64,000 nucleotides of DNA from Flavobacteriaceae bacterium (GTDB taxonomy: Bacteria > Bacteroidota > Bacteroidia > Flavobacteriales > Flavobacteriaceae), in NCBI GenBank assembly GCA_021647405.1, contig JAKIUU010000012.1, positions 1 through 64,000 on the forward strand. Reading direction: 5' to 3'. Both the position numbers and the translations under genes were made by a program. The notes below the pieces were generated by a model that saw only the letters and a list, made by a program, of their open reading frames with translations, ran no database searches and was not told the DNA's origin. The stretch's first letter is position 1. Every line of letters begins with the position of its first letter. Positions 1-9,380 of this stretch are shown in pieces.

Positions 1-958
1 AGTGGAAGATTATTGAAATTAGCAAAATTATTAATCATTGGAACGTCGAGTATCATTTCTTCGGACCAACCAATTAATCCGCCATGGCCAGTATAGTTCA
101 GAATTAATGCCCCATTTTCGACCTGTGATGTTATCTTGGTGTTTACCTCGGGAAAACGGTAACCGCCCGGAACTTTAATCTTAGGGTACGCATCCGAATA
201 TATCTTGTTGATATTTAAGCCCGGATGAAGCGTATCGACTATTGAAGCCAACTGTTTATCAGCCTGTTTAAAATGAAGGTTGTTGTCGCCGTCGTCGGCG
301 ATGAAACATATTGTTTCAGCCCAATCGTGGAGATTATATTGATCTTTATAAATATAATTCTCTATTTTGTCGATTACAGAATTAGCCTCTTCTTCATTAA
401 TTACGGGAAACCTTCCTATTCCAATGTCCAAAACCCCGGCACAATATGCTCCTTCGTCATCGTCGAGAAGCCCAAAATAATCGTCGGTAACATATGATTG
501 TGTTTCCCTCAGCGACTCCTGCGATTCGTAAGTTGGAACAATGTTGGTGTTTTCCTGAACCCTGTCTTTATAATCGAAAGATCCATCGCCAAATAAAAGC
601 AGATATCCAGGACCGTTTTTAAATACATCTTTTTTATACAGCATGCGCATAAAGTCGCGGATGGCTGTAACATCCTGACTACCTGACGAAAACTCATTGT
701 AAATTTCTTCGGGGCTAACTATAAGGGTTTGCATGCCATCGTGTTCCTGATGAAGCAATGCAAGGCGTTCAGCACTTTTATGTAAATATGGTGGGCTTAT
801 AATCACAAAATCAAGATTGCTAAGTAAGTGAAGATTTTGATTTTCAACTGATTGATAAGAAACCGGAGAATAATATGATTGATTATCGAAGCTAATAAAC
901 TCGCGGAGCGAATCAGTTGGTAATGTGAAATCTATCTGTTCGGCATTTTTATTAAGCC
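1..958 (-). CDS. PorU-like C25 peptidase fragment (partial at both ends)
   Basis: The minus strand is open without a stop from about 977 to base 1. It reads as the middle of a gingipain-type (C25) peptidase like PorU, the type IX secretion sortase at the outer membrane of Bacteroidota. Visible motifs in order are FGDGSFDYKD, SYVTDDYFGLLDDDEG, DIGIGRFPV and NYTGHGG, the last carrying the catalytic histidine of the family. The catalytic cysteine would lie left of base 1. The N-terminal part is missing: at about 950 the sequence switches into a plus-strand lptG. Hand counts give 46% GC at 61-180 against 28% at 1081-1140, so this piece looks foreign to its neighbours. PorU is a firm family call; chimera versus rearrangement is inference. 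Confidence 0.8.
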
Positions 959-965
959 CTATTTT

Positions 966-1733
966 ATGGGGGCTACTTTAATAGCGCTTTTTGCATTGGT
1001 TATGACCCATTTTATAGTGCCAGACGCCAACAAAGAATTGGACGATTTTAGTTTGCAATTTTTAAAGAAAAACAGATATCCCAAAACTTGGGTAAATAAT
1101 GGTGTTTTACAATTGGGTAAAGGTTATTATGTCTATGTAAAGTCGTATAATTTAAAAAATAATAACGGACAAAATTTTACCTACGAACATTTTGAAGACA
1201 ACAAATTAAAATTTAAACTTTCGGCTGTCAATATGCGTTACCGCCCTAAAGACAGCACTTTTGTGTTAAAAAATTATAAAAAGCGCATTGTTTTAAAAGA
1301 ACGCGATATAATTGAAACAGGTAGGAAAATGGACACAACATTTAATTTTATACCCAGTGATTTTGGCACGGTTAAAAATTTGGCACGTCAAATAAATACC
1401 CCCGATTTAATTGATTTTATTCGCAAAGCAAAAATAAGAGGTGTAAAGAATCTAAACGATTATTACGTGCAATTGTACAGCCGCACAAGTTTGCCAGTTT
1501 CTTCGTTTATATTGACTTTAATAGCTGTTGTTTTGGGGTCAAAAAAGCGAAGAGGCGGTATGGGAATTAACCTGGCTATTGGTATTTCGCTTATGTTTAT
1601 TTATGTGTTTTTTATGAAAGTAGCTGCCGTTTTGGGTGCAGTAGCCACAGCAAATCCCTTTTTAATGGTCTGGATGCCCAATGTGTTATTCGGTTTTTTA
1701 GCAATAATATTATACAGAAATGCCAAACGCTAA
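966..1733 (+). pseudogene. LptG/LptF-type LPS export permease, 5'-truncated
   Basis: This is the C-terminal two thirds of a YjgP/YjgQ-family permease, the inner-membrane part of the LptBFG machine that extracts lipopolysaccharide for export. The first visible helix (GATLIALFALVM) is followed by a long periplasmic beta-rich region. Three C-terminal helices begin at SFILTLIAVVLG and end at FGFLAIILYRN. Family members are about 360 residues; here about 255 remain. The frame is open upstream to 924 and encodes KPYF just before the ATG, which still looks like LptG, so 966 is probably an internal methionine and the true start is lost at the junction with the PorU-like fragment. The 3' end overlaps the next gene by 14 bases. 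Confidence 0.7.
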
Positions 1734-2619
1734 GTTTAAAAACCACCTGCATTTAAATTTTATAGTATTTATATGGGGGTTTACCGCCGTTTTAGGCGCT
1801 CTAATCAGTATTGGTGCAACTTCACTGGTTTGGTACAGAATGGGCATGTCTGTTGCAGTTCTTTTGATTTATGCTTTTTGGGTTAAAGTGTCTCTCAAAC
1901 AATCAGCCAAAGCGATTGTAAAATTTTCATTTGTTGGCTTTTTAATTGCCATACATTGGATGGCTTTTTTTTATGCCATTAAAATTTCTAATGTTTCAAT
2001 AACCTTGGCGGCTATGTCAACTGGCGCATTGTTTACAACATTTTTAGAACCCTTATTTTACAGAAAAAAAATTGTGTGGTACGAAGTGTTTTTTGCCCTT
2101 ATTGCCATGTTAGGCCTCTTGATAATTTACAATGTGCAAACCACATTTACAACAGGCTTGGTATTTGGATTAATAGCTGCCTTTTTAGCGGCTTTATTTG
2201 CGGTTTTTAACAGCCAATTGGTAAAAAAACACAGTGCGTACAATATTACCTTTTACGAACTTTTAGCAGGGTTTTTATTGATGACACTAATCTTATCGTT
2301 AAATAAAAGCTTTACAAATCTGTATTTTTTTAAATTGTCATTTTCTGATTTTGGTTATATATTTATTTTGGCCTCTGTCTGTACAGCCTATACCATGGTA
2401 GCTTCAACAGATTTATTACGCAAAATGAGTCCGTTTACAATGATGCTAACAATTAATCTAGAACCTGTTTATGGTATTTTACTCGCATTGGTCATATTAG
2501 GCGATAGCGAAAAAATGCATCCGAAATTTTATCTGGGAGCAGCCCTCATTTTAGTGAGCATATTGCTAAATGCCATCCTTAAATTATACCCTAAAATATT
2601 AGTGTATAAAAAGCGTTAG
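1720..2619 (+). CDS. EamA/DMT-superfamily transporter
   Basis: The 299-residue product is an integral membrane protein with about ten helices in two EamA repeats, the usual architecture of drug/metabolite transporters (for example RhaT- or YdcZ-like exporters). The first repeat starts at FIVFIWGFTAVLGALI and the second around GLVFGLIAAFLAALFAV. The substrate cannot be read from the sequence. It overlaps the lptG remnant by 14 bases, so the two were probably cotranscribed. Family members are close to 300 residues, so it looks complete. EamA membership is clear; any specific solute would be a guess. Confidence 0.85.
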   Translation: MPNAKFKNHLHLNFIVFIWGFTAVLGALISIGATSLVWYRMGMSVAVLLIYAFWVKVSLKQSAKAIVKFSFVGFLIAIHWMAFFYAIKISNVSITLAAMSTGALFTTFLEPLFYRKKIVWYEVFFALIAMLGLLIIYNVQTTFTTGLVFGLIAAFLAALFAVFNSQLVKKHSAYNITFYELLAGFLLMTLILSLNKSFTNLYFFKLSFSDFGYIFILASVCTAYTMVASTDLLRKMSPFTMMLTINLEPVYGILLALVILGDSEKMHPKFYLGAALILVSILLNAILKLYPKILVYKKR

Positions 2620-2645
2620 TACATTTATAAATGTTTATATATTTG
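2616..2645 (+). promoter_or_regulatory. Bacteroidota-type promoter for accA
   Basis: TATATTTG at 2638-2645 matches the -7 consensus TAnnTTTG. TTA lies 19 bases upstream (2616-2618) in place of the ideal TTG. The accA start codon is 24 bases downstream. The -33 element overlaps the stop codon of the transporter gene, so accA probably has its own transcript. Confidence 0.5.
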
Positions 2646-2668
2646 TATAACAAACCACAACCCAGACT

Positions 2669-3622
2669 ATGGAATATTTAGATTTTGAACTACCTATAAA
2701 AGAACTTGAAGACCAGTTAGATAAATGTGTCATTATAGGAGAAGAAAGCGAAGTTGATGTTTCAAAAACATGCAAAAGCATTGAGAAAAAGCTACAAAAA
2801 ACAAAAAAAGAGATATACAAAAACCTAAGTGCTTGGCAGCGCGTGCAATTGTCAAGACACCCCTCAAGACCTTATACTTTAGACTATATAAATGCCATTT
2901 GTGGCGATACCTATTTTGAATTACACGGCGATAGAAATGTAAAAGATGACAAGGCCATGGTAGGTGGTTTGGGTAAAATTGGCGACCAATCTTATATGTT
3001 TATCGGTCAACAAAAAGGCTACAATACAAAAACCCGTCAATACCGCAATTTTGGCATGTCAAATCCAGAGGGTTATCGCAAAGCATTGCGACTGATGAAA
3101 ATGGCCGAAAAATTCAATATTCCTGTTGTAACCCTTTTAGATACACCAGGTGCTTATCCTGGTTTGGAAGCTGAAGAACGCGGGCAAGGCGAAGCCATTG
3201 CCAGAAATATTTTAGAAATGACCCGTTTAAAAACACCCATTATTACCATTGTTATTGGCGAAGGTGCTTCGGGAGGTGCTTTGGGTATTGGTGTGGGCGA
3301 TCGTGTTTACATGTTAGAAAACACATGGTATAGTGTTATTTCTCCAGAGTCTTGTTCTTCAATTTTATGGCGCTCATGGGAACACAAAGAGGAAGCTGCC
3401 GAAGCGCTAAAACTTACGGCATATGACATGAAAAAGCAAAAACTTATTGATGGCATTGTACAAGAGCCTTTTGGCGGCGCCCATAGCAATAGAAATGGCG
3501 CCTTTCAAGTTGTCGAAAATACCATTGTTAAAGCGTATAATGAATTAAAAGGTTTAACACCAGAAGAACTTGTCAAACAACGCATGGCAAAATATGCCGT
3601 AATGGGTGTTTACAAAGGATAA
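2669..3622 (+). CDS. accA: Acetyl-CoA carboxylase carboxyltransferase subunit alpha
   Basis: AccA pairs with AccD to move the carboxyl group from carboxybiotin to acetyl-CoA, giving malonyl-CoA for fatty-acid synthesis in the cytoplasm. The 317-residue length is typical. The N-terminal helical segment (LDFELPIKELEDQL) and the crotonase-like core motifs LSRHPSRPYTLDYI, LLDTPGAYPG and IGEGASGGALGIGVGD are all present. The start at 2669 gives the usual N-terminus. A TAnnTTTG promoter lies just upstream. The neighbour nnr follows after 50 bases and may be cotranscribed. Confidence 0.97.
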   Translation: MEYLDFELPIKELEDQLDKCVIIGEESEVDVSKTCKSIEKKLQKTKKEIYKNLSAWQRVQLSRHPSRPYTLDYINAICGDTYFELHGDRNVKDDKAMVGGLGKIGDQSYMFIGQQKGYNTKTRQYRNFGMSNPEGYRKALRLMKMAEKFNIPVVTLLDTPGAYPGLEAEERGQGEAIARNILEMTRLKTPIITIVIGEGASGGALGIGVGDRVYMLENTWYSVISPESCSSILWRSWEHKEEAAEALKLTAYDMKKQKLIDGIVQEPFGGAHSNRNGAFQVVENTIVKAYNELKGLTPEELVKQRMAKYAVMGVYKG

Positions 3623-3672
3623 AAGCACAAATCATTTTTGGTTTATTATTTTGTACGATGTAATTTTAATCT

Positions 3673-5187
3673 ATGAAAATATTAAATGCTTCTCAAGTAT
3701 ATATGGCTGATCAAGCCACATTAAAAAGCGAAAATATTGAATCGTTTGAATTGATGGAGCGTGTGGGCGTACTGTGTTATGATTGGATTCTTGAAAATTT
3801 GCACCCAAAAAAAGATACCGCTTTCTATATTTTTTGTGGCGTTGGTAATAACGGGGGAGATGGTTTGGTTATTGGCAGACATTTGTTAAAACAAGGCCAT
3901 TCGGTCAACACGTATATTGTCAACTTCAGTAAAAATAAATCAACCGATTTTTTAAAGAATTTAAAAAATTTAAAAGCTATAAATCACACGCCCTATTTAT
4001 TAAATAATTTGGATGTATTGCCTAAAATACCTTCTGATGCTATTGTGATTGATACTATTTTTGGTTTGGGATTAAAAAGGCCACCAAAGGGAATTGCAAA
4101 GCGTGTAATTGAACATATAAATGCATCTGGAGCCTTTGTTTTGGCCATAGATTTTCCTTCTGGGCTTTACGCCGATACCCCCGTAGAAAAAAACCAGACG
4201 GTAGTAGAGGCACAGCATACCATAACTTTTCAATGCCCTAAAATAGCTTTTTTATTTCCTGATAATCAGAATTATACTGTAAATTGGGAGGTGCTTTCTA
4301 TTGGGTTAAATCCAGATTTTATAGCATCGCTGCCAAGCAATTATACCCTTACTTTACAACGAGATATTTTAGATTTTCACAAAGAGCGGAAATCCTTCTC
4401 TCACAAAGGTACTTTTGGTCATGCCCTTTTAATAGGGGGCAGTTACGGAAAGATGGGCGCTGTGGTTTTATCAGCAAAAGCAGCCAATGTTGTAGGAAGT
4501 GGTTTGGTAACGAGTTTGGTTCCCAAATGTGGGTATGCTATTTTGCAAACAAGCGTGCCAGAAGCGATGACACTTACATCGGGTAAAAAGGCCATTTCTA
4601 ATTTTGAAAATACTGTAAAAAGTACTGCCATTGGCATTGGAATGGGGATGGGTTTGGCTGCCGAAACGCAAAAAGCATTTTGTAATTTTGTATCAAATAC
4701 CACTTCAAAACTCGTGTTAGATGCCGATGCCTTAAACTGTTTGTCTCAAAATAAAGGGGTTTTAGCCCATTTGCCAAAAGACACAATTTTAACACCGCAT
4801 CCCAAAGAATTGGAACGTTTAATAGGTATGTGGAAAAACGACTATAAAAAACTTGAAAAAGTAAAAGAATTCAGTGCAAAATACAAATTGATAGTTGTTA
4901 TAAAAGGTGCTTTTACCACAATAGTAGAAAAGGAAAAATGTTATTTCAACAGTACCGGAAATCCAGCTTTGGCAACTGGTGGTAGTGGCGATGTTTTAAC
5001 AGGTATGATTACAGGTTTGTTGGCTCAAAACTACACACCTTTACAGGCTGCAATTATGGGTGTTTATTTGCATGGAAGCACTGCCGATATTGCTATTTTA
5101 AAAAATTTATCACAAGAAGCTTTTACAGCTTCAGATATTATAAATTACCTGCCTGAGGCTTTTAGAACGCTGCAAAATATTGATTAA
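3673..5187 (+). CDS. nnr: Bifunctional NAD(P)H-hydrate epimerase / ADP-dependent dehydratase
   Basis: The enzyme repairs hydrated NADH and NADPH: the N-terminal YjeF_N domain (about residues 1-215) interconverts the R and S hydrates. The C-terminal ribokinase-like domain (about 230-500) dehydrates the S form using ADP. GVGNNGGDGLVIGRHL marks the epimerase. GGSYGKMGAVVLSAKA and NPALATGGSGDVLTGMITG mark the dehydratase, with the catalytic Asp in GSGD. The 504-residue length is normal for the fused form. It is followed at once by a strong bidirectional terminator. Confidence 0.95.
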   Translation: MKILNASQVYMADQATLKSENIESFELMERVGVLCYDWILENLHPKKDTAFYIFCGVGNNGGDGLVIGRHLLKQGHSVNTYIVNFSKNKSTDFLKNLKNLKAINHTPYLLNNLDVLPKIPSDAIVIDTIFGLGLKRPPKGIAKRVIEHINASGAFVLAIDFPSGLYADTPVEKNQTVVEAQHTITFQCPKIAFLFPDNQNYTVNWEVLSIGLNPDFIASLPSNYTLTLQRDILDFHKERKSFSHKGTFGHALLIGGSYGKMGAVVLSAKAANVVGSGLVTSLVPKCGYAILQTSVPEAMTLTSGKKAISNFENTVKSTAIGIGMGMGLAAETQKAFCNFVSNTTSKLVLDADALNCLSQNKGVLAHLPKDTILTPHPKELERLIGMWKNDYKKLEKVKEFSAKYKLIVVIKGAFTTIVEKEKCYFNSTGNPALATGGSGDVLTGMITGLLAQNYTPLQAAIMGVYLHGSTADIAILKNLSQEAFTASDIINYLPEAFRTLQNID

Positions 5188-5222
5188 AAAAAGGGGCTTA
5201 TTAAAATAAGCCCCTTTTTTAT
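5186..5222. terminator. Bidirectional intrinsic terminator
   Basis: The inverted repeat GGGGCTTATT / AATAAGCCCC (5193-5202 and 5205-5214) is flanked by seven A and seven T. It therefore reads as a Rho-independent terminator on both strands and serves the convergent genes nnr and the TlpA-like lipoprotein gene. Confidence 0.9.
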
Positions 5223-5239
5223 TTTAGATTTTCTGAAAC

Positions 5240-6253
5240 TTATAATTTTAAAGAGTTAAACAGTGCTTTTAGACGCGGATCTGTTGGTCTTGGTGCATCG
5301 GCATCAACAATATTACCCTGTGGGTCTATTAAAATAAACCGCGGAATACCAGCTATTTGATAGGCTTTGACAAAAGCCGAATTCCAATCATTTTCTGCAA
5401 ACAGTTGAATGCCCCCCAACTTATCGTCTTGAACCATTTTACGCCATTTGGCTTTATCTACTTTTTTATCGATAGATAGGCTCACAAAAACAATTTGTTT
5501 ACCACTGTATTCTTCTTCTATTTTTTTTAGTGCAGGAATTTGTTTCCGGCATGGCGCACACCAGGTTGCCCACACATCAATATAAACATACTTGCCTTTT
5601 AAACTGCCCAATGAGGTCTTTCCCCCTTTATAATTTTCTAAATTAAAAGTAGGCGAGGGCTTGCCTATAGCAAACTTTGTGAGTTTTAAATGTTGTACTT
5701 CGTAATTTGAATTTAAAAACTGGACTATTCTTTCATTTGCCAATTTTTCGGAAGAAACAAAGGCCGTATCCAGACCTTTGGTTTCGTTTAATAATTTTTT
5801 ATTTGAAGCATCAACTATAGAGACCTTTGAATCGAAATCGGTTTTGCTTAGCAAGAAAAAAGATTCTAAATTGTCAAGTCCAAATTCTTTTTGGGTACGG
5901 ATTTTAGTAGCCAGATAATTATTGGTACTAGCACCATCGCCTGTAAAGGTTAAACTGTTCTGAAAATCGTTTGCATCGGCATTAACATTTAGATTGTATC
6001 CCTTTTTAAGCCTTAAGAAAGCTTGTGATTTTCCATCAGTTATGGCAAAAAAACCTTCTTCAATGGTTAAGGTGTCTTTAAAACTACCATCTTTATTAAC
6101 AGCTATTTTTTTAGAATAACGGTTGTTGCCATAAATAGAAATGCTGTCAACTTTTATATTGCTTATTTTACCAGATAAGGATACGTAATCATTTTTTGAA
6201 TTTTGACAAGAAACAAACCCTAAAACGGTTATTAGATAAATTATTTTTTTCAT
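5240..6253 (-). CDS. TlpA-family thiol:disulfide lipoprotein (DUF4369 plus thioredoxin domain)
   Basis: This is a periplasmic redox lipoprotein. The chosen start (second methionine) gives a signal peptide MKKIIYLITVLGFVSC with a lipobox cysteine. The N-terminal beta-rich part (about 25-190) resembles DUF4369. The C-terminal part is a thioredoxin fold with active site WATWCAPC, the conserved cis-Pro stretch AGIPRFILIDPQGN and an APRPTDP tail. The role is most likely reduction of periplasmic disulfides or cytochrome c apoproteins, but the substrate is not visible. The downstream neighbour on the same strand is a paralogue with the same C-terminal motifs. Translation could also start seven codons earlier at 6274, which would spoil the signal peptide. 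Confidence 0.88.
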   Translation of the reverse strand: MKKIIYLITVLGFVSCQNSKNDYVSLSGKISNIKVDSISIYGNNRYSKKIAVNKDGSFKDTLTIEEGFFAITDGKSQAFLRLKKGYNLNVNADANDFQNSLTFTGDGASTNNYLATKIRTQKEFGLDNLESFFLLSKTDFDSKVSIVDASNKKLLNETKGLDTAFVSSEKLANERIVQFLNSNYEVQHLKLTKFAIGKPSPTFNLENYKGGKTSLGSLKGKYVYIDVWATWCAPCRKQIPALKKIEEEYSGKQIVFVSLSIDKKVDKAKWRKMVQDDKLGGIQLFAENDWNSAFVKAYQIAGIPRFILIDPQGNIVDADAPRPTDPRLKALFNSLKL

Positions 6254-6390
6254 TTTTTTATTAAGTTTTTGCAAATATATAAATTTAAAAAAGCGTTTTT
6301 AGTTTAAAATTTGTTAAAAAACAACTTTAATCACTAACGCTTTTAAATGGTCGAAATGATTCTAACTACTTTCAAAAAAGATAGTATTTA

Positions 6391-7776
6391 TCACAAATCA
6401 TATTCAGCCAAAAGTTTTTTTAAATCGGGACTTGAGGGTCTGGGGGCGTTTGAGCTTATAATATTGCCATCAGGGTCAATTAATATAAAACGCGGAATAC
6501 CTTTAATCATATAATCTGTTACAAATTTAGAGTTCCAATTTTTGTCAGAAAACAATTGGATACCGCCCATATTTTTTTCTTTTACCATTTTCCGCCATGC
6601 CTCATGCGCTTTATCAGTATCAACGGATATGCTTACAAAAGCAATATTTTTACCGTGATAGGCTTCTTCTATCTTTTTTAAGAAAGGAATTTCTGCTTTG
6701 CAAGGCCCACACCAAGTAGCCCACACATCAACATAAACAAATTTACCTTCTAAATCTTTTAACGACGTTGTACCGCCTTTATAGTTTTCGTAATTGACAA
6801 ATAAAGGTGAGGGGTGGCCTTTACTCAATTTTTTTAGGGCCAGATAAATAGCATCTATTTTAGCATTGTTATAGGTATTTGTAGAAGCATCGGTAAAAAT
6901 TTTATAATATTTTTCAAAATCGTTTGCATAGGTTATTGCGTATTGGGCATCTCTGTACAACAGCGTATTTTTTAAATTTTGATTTTTAATGCTATCAGCA
7001 ATAAAGTTTATATAAGTTACTTCGTAATCTATCAAACTGTCTTTTTTATACGCTTCTGATGTTAGTGATGAAGCATAAGACGCAAAGAAAGATATGTATG
7101 ATGAAGCACTATTTAGTTTTGGATTTTCATGTAATAAATCTTTTTTATAAGCGTAAAAGTTATCAGAAATTTTATAGGTTTTATCTTTCGAGACATAGCG
7201 TTTTACTTTTTGAAATCGGTTTAACTGATGCGCCCAATTGTATGTAATACTCTCTTTTTCAATTAGTTTAAAATCAACACTCAAATTGGTTGTTGTGTTT
7301 AAAAGCAAAAGTTTAGCTTGCTTAACAGAATCCATTTTTTGCAAAAAATCGGCTTCGGTTAAGGTTCCTACATAATGGTAATCGGCGTATTTTTTTAATA
7401 CTTTGCTTAAATTTTGTTTTTTTAAAAGATACTTATTTTCTGAAGCACCTTTACCTGTAAACACCAAAGTATTTTCAGGATCGGAGGTGTCAAAATTCAG
7501 ATTTAGGTCGAAAGAGGGCTCCAAATATAGATTAATACGCTTATTGGCAAAGCTGATTGTATAGAAACTAGGCATTTTACTTTTGATGGTATCACTAAAA
7601 ACATTTGATTCTGGTATTTTGATTGTTTTATGAAATTTATAATCGGGACTGCTAATGGTAATTGTTTTAGCTGTGTTATTTTCTATCTTACCAGTTATGA
7701 CAGAAAAGTTGGTAGTTTCAGTAGGTTGGCAAGCCATAAAGCTCAATACCAAACTTAAGAGTATTATATTTTTCAT
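6391..7776 (-). CDS. TlpA-family thiol:disulfide lipoprotein, paralogue of the neighbour
   Basis: The start chosen at the second methionine gives the lipoprotein signal MKNIILLSLVLSFMAC. A long N-terminal region of about 310 residues, DUF4369-like at its start, precedes a thioredoxin domain with active site WATWCGPC and cis-Pro segment KGIPRFILIDPDGN. The ending SNAPRPSSPDLKKLL parallels the adjacent gene (APRPTDPRLKALF), so the pair arose by duplication. Here the middle region is about 120 residues longer. The protein is probably anchored to a membrane facing the periplasm. A longer reading to 7815 adds 13 residues before the signal and is less likely. Confidence 0.88.
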   Translation of the reverse strand: MKNIILLSLVLSFMACQPTETTNFSVITGKIENNTAKTITISSPDYKFHKTIKIPESNVFSDTIKSKMPSFYTISFANKRINLYLEPSFDLNLNFDTSDPENTLVFTGKGASENKYLLKKQNLSKVLKKYADYHYVGTLTEADFLQKMDSVKQAKLLLLNTTTNLSVDFKLIEKESITYNWAHQLNRFQKVKRYVSKDKTYKISDNFYAYKKDLLHENPKLNSASSYISFFASYASSLTSEAYKKDSLIDYEVTYINFIADSIKNQNLKNTLLYRDAQYAITYANDFEKYYKIFTDASTNTYNNAKIDAIYLALKKLSKGHPSPLFVNYENYKGGTTSLKDLEGKFVYVDVWATWCGPCKAEIPFLKKIEEAYHGKNIAFVSISVDTDKAHEAWRKMVKEKNMGGIQLFSDKNWNSKFVTDYMIKGIPRFILIDPDGNIISSNAPRPSSPDLKKLLAEYDL

Positions 7777-7872
7777 TGAATATAATTTTGTTATTGTTTG
7801 TTTCAAAAATACCATTTAATTTGGATATGATGGGTATTATAGTCAATTTTACAACTCAAAATTAATGTGAAG

Positions 7873-9375
7873 ATGATTCATCAAATTCGAACCAAACATT
7901 TAGATTTCAAAACAGTTATAGCGCTTATTCAAGAACAAAAAAAATTGGAATTATCTGCAGAGGTTAAAGCAAAAATAACAGCGTGTAGAAAGTATTTAGA
8001 TGACAAGTTAAGCAAGAGTAAATTACCAATATACGGTATTAACACAGGTTTTGGCTCTTTATGCGATGTAAAAATATCTGATGATAATTTATCGCAATTA
8101 CAAGAAAATTTGGTACTCAGTCACGCTTGTGGAACTGGTGAAGAAGTACCTCAAGAGATTGTAAAGTTGATGCTGTTTTTAAAAATACAATCGTTGAGTT
8201 ATGGGCATTCTGGCGCACAATTACAAACAATAGAGCGCCTGGTTGAATTTTATAATAATGATATTTTTCCTGTAATTTACACACAAGGTTCATTAGGGGC
8301 TTCGGGCGATTTGGCGCCATTGGCACATTTGGCATTGCCACTTATTGGCAAAGGGCGTGTTGTTTTTAAAGACAAAGAATACTCAGGTAGAGAAATTTTA
8401 AAACGATTTAATTGGAAACCCATAACACTCCAAGCAAAAGAAGGATTGGCCCTGTTAAACGGGACGCAATTTATGAGTGCTTATGGCCTAAACTTAGTCA
8501 TAAAAGCAAGCAGATTATCTTATTTTTCTGATTTGATAGGCACATTGTCGCTTGAAGCTTACGATGGTTTAAAATCGTCTTTTAATCCTTTAATTCATCT
8601 TATACGCCCTCATAAAGGGCAGCTTATTACCGCTGAACGTATTTTAGATTTTCTTGAAGGCAGTGAGTTGATAAACCAACCCAAAGCCCATGTACAAGAC
8701 CCTTATTCCTTTAGATGTATACCACAAGTGCATGGGGCAAGTAAAGACGCATTGTCTTATACAACAAAAACCATTTTAACCGAAATTAATAGTGTAACCG
8801 ATAATCCAAATATTTTTGTAGCATCTGACGAAATTATTTCGGGCGGTAATTTTCATGGGCAACCCTTGGCCTTATCTTTAGATTTTTTGAGTATTGCCAT
8901 GGCAGAATTGGGCAGTATTTCTGAAAGACGCACCTTTCAACTCATTTCAGGTCAGCGTGGCTTGCCAGACTTTTTAGTAAAGAATTCTGGTTTAAACTCG
9001 GGATTTATGATACCACAATACACTGCCGCTAGTATTGTAAGTCAGAATAAACAATTGGCAACGCCTTCTAGTATTGATTCTATTGTTTCATCAAATGGTC
9101 AAGAAGATCACGTAAGTATGGGTGCTAATGGCGCCACAAAAGCTTTTAAAGTTGTAGAAAATTTAGAAACCATTTTGGCAATAGAGCTTCTTAATGCTTC
9201 ACAAGCATTGTATTTTAGAGATAAAAAGACATCTCCTTTTCTAGAAAGTTTTTTAAAATTATATAGAGAAAATGCCCCATTTATAGAAAATGATATTGAA
9301 TTATCACCCCTTATTAATAAGGCAAAACTATTCCTTCAAGATATGGATATAGATATTGATGAACTTGGTTTATAA
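7873..9375 (+). CDS. hutH: Histidine ammonia-lyase
   Basis: The enzyme removes ammonia from histidine to give urocanate, the first step of histidine breakdown. The MIO cofactor forms from the Ala-Ser-Gly in GSLGASGDLAPLAHLALP (around residue 144). Other family motifs are YGINTGFGSL, NLVLSHACGTGE, NGTQFMSAYG, SVTDNPNIF and SGGNFHGQPLALSLD. The length of about 500 residues is normal. A GTG two codons earlier (7867) could also serve as start; ATG at 7873 is preferred. No other hut gene lies next to it. Tyrosine or phenylalanine lyase activity is less likely given the HAL-like SHACG segment. Confidence 0.92.
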   Translation: MIHQIRTKHLDFKTVIALIQEQKKLELSAEVKAKITACRKYLDDKLSKSKLPIYGINTGFGSLCDVKISDDNLSQLQENLVLSHACGTGEEVPQEIVKLMLFLKIQSLSYGHSGAQLQTIERLVEFYNNDIFPVIYTQGSLGASGDLAPLAHLALPLIGKGRVVFKDKEYSGREILKRFNWKPITLQAKEGLALLNGTQFMSAYGLNLVIKASRLSYFSDLIGTLSLEAYDGLKSSFNPLIHLIRPHKGQLITAERILDFLEGSELINQPKAHVQDPYSFRCIPQVHGASKDALSYTTKTILTEINSVTDNPNIFVASDEIISGGNFHGQPLALSLDFLSIAMAELGSISERRTFQLISGQRGLPDFLVKNSGLNSGFMIPQYTAASIVSQNKQLATPSSIDSIVSSNGQEDHVSMGANGATKAFKVVENLETILAIELLNASQALYFRDKKTSPFLESFLKLYRENAPFIENDIELSPLINKAKLFLQDMDIDIDELGL

Positions 9376-9380
9376 CTTGT

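Noticed and set aside
273..497. Plus-strand open frame in the first 500 bases
   Set aside because: It is antisense to the clear PorU-like frame and has no family motif.
4284..4586. 100-codon plus-strand frame inside nnr
   Set aside because: It is a shadow of the nnr frame; the Nnr protein is complete with all motifs.
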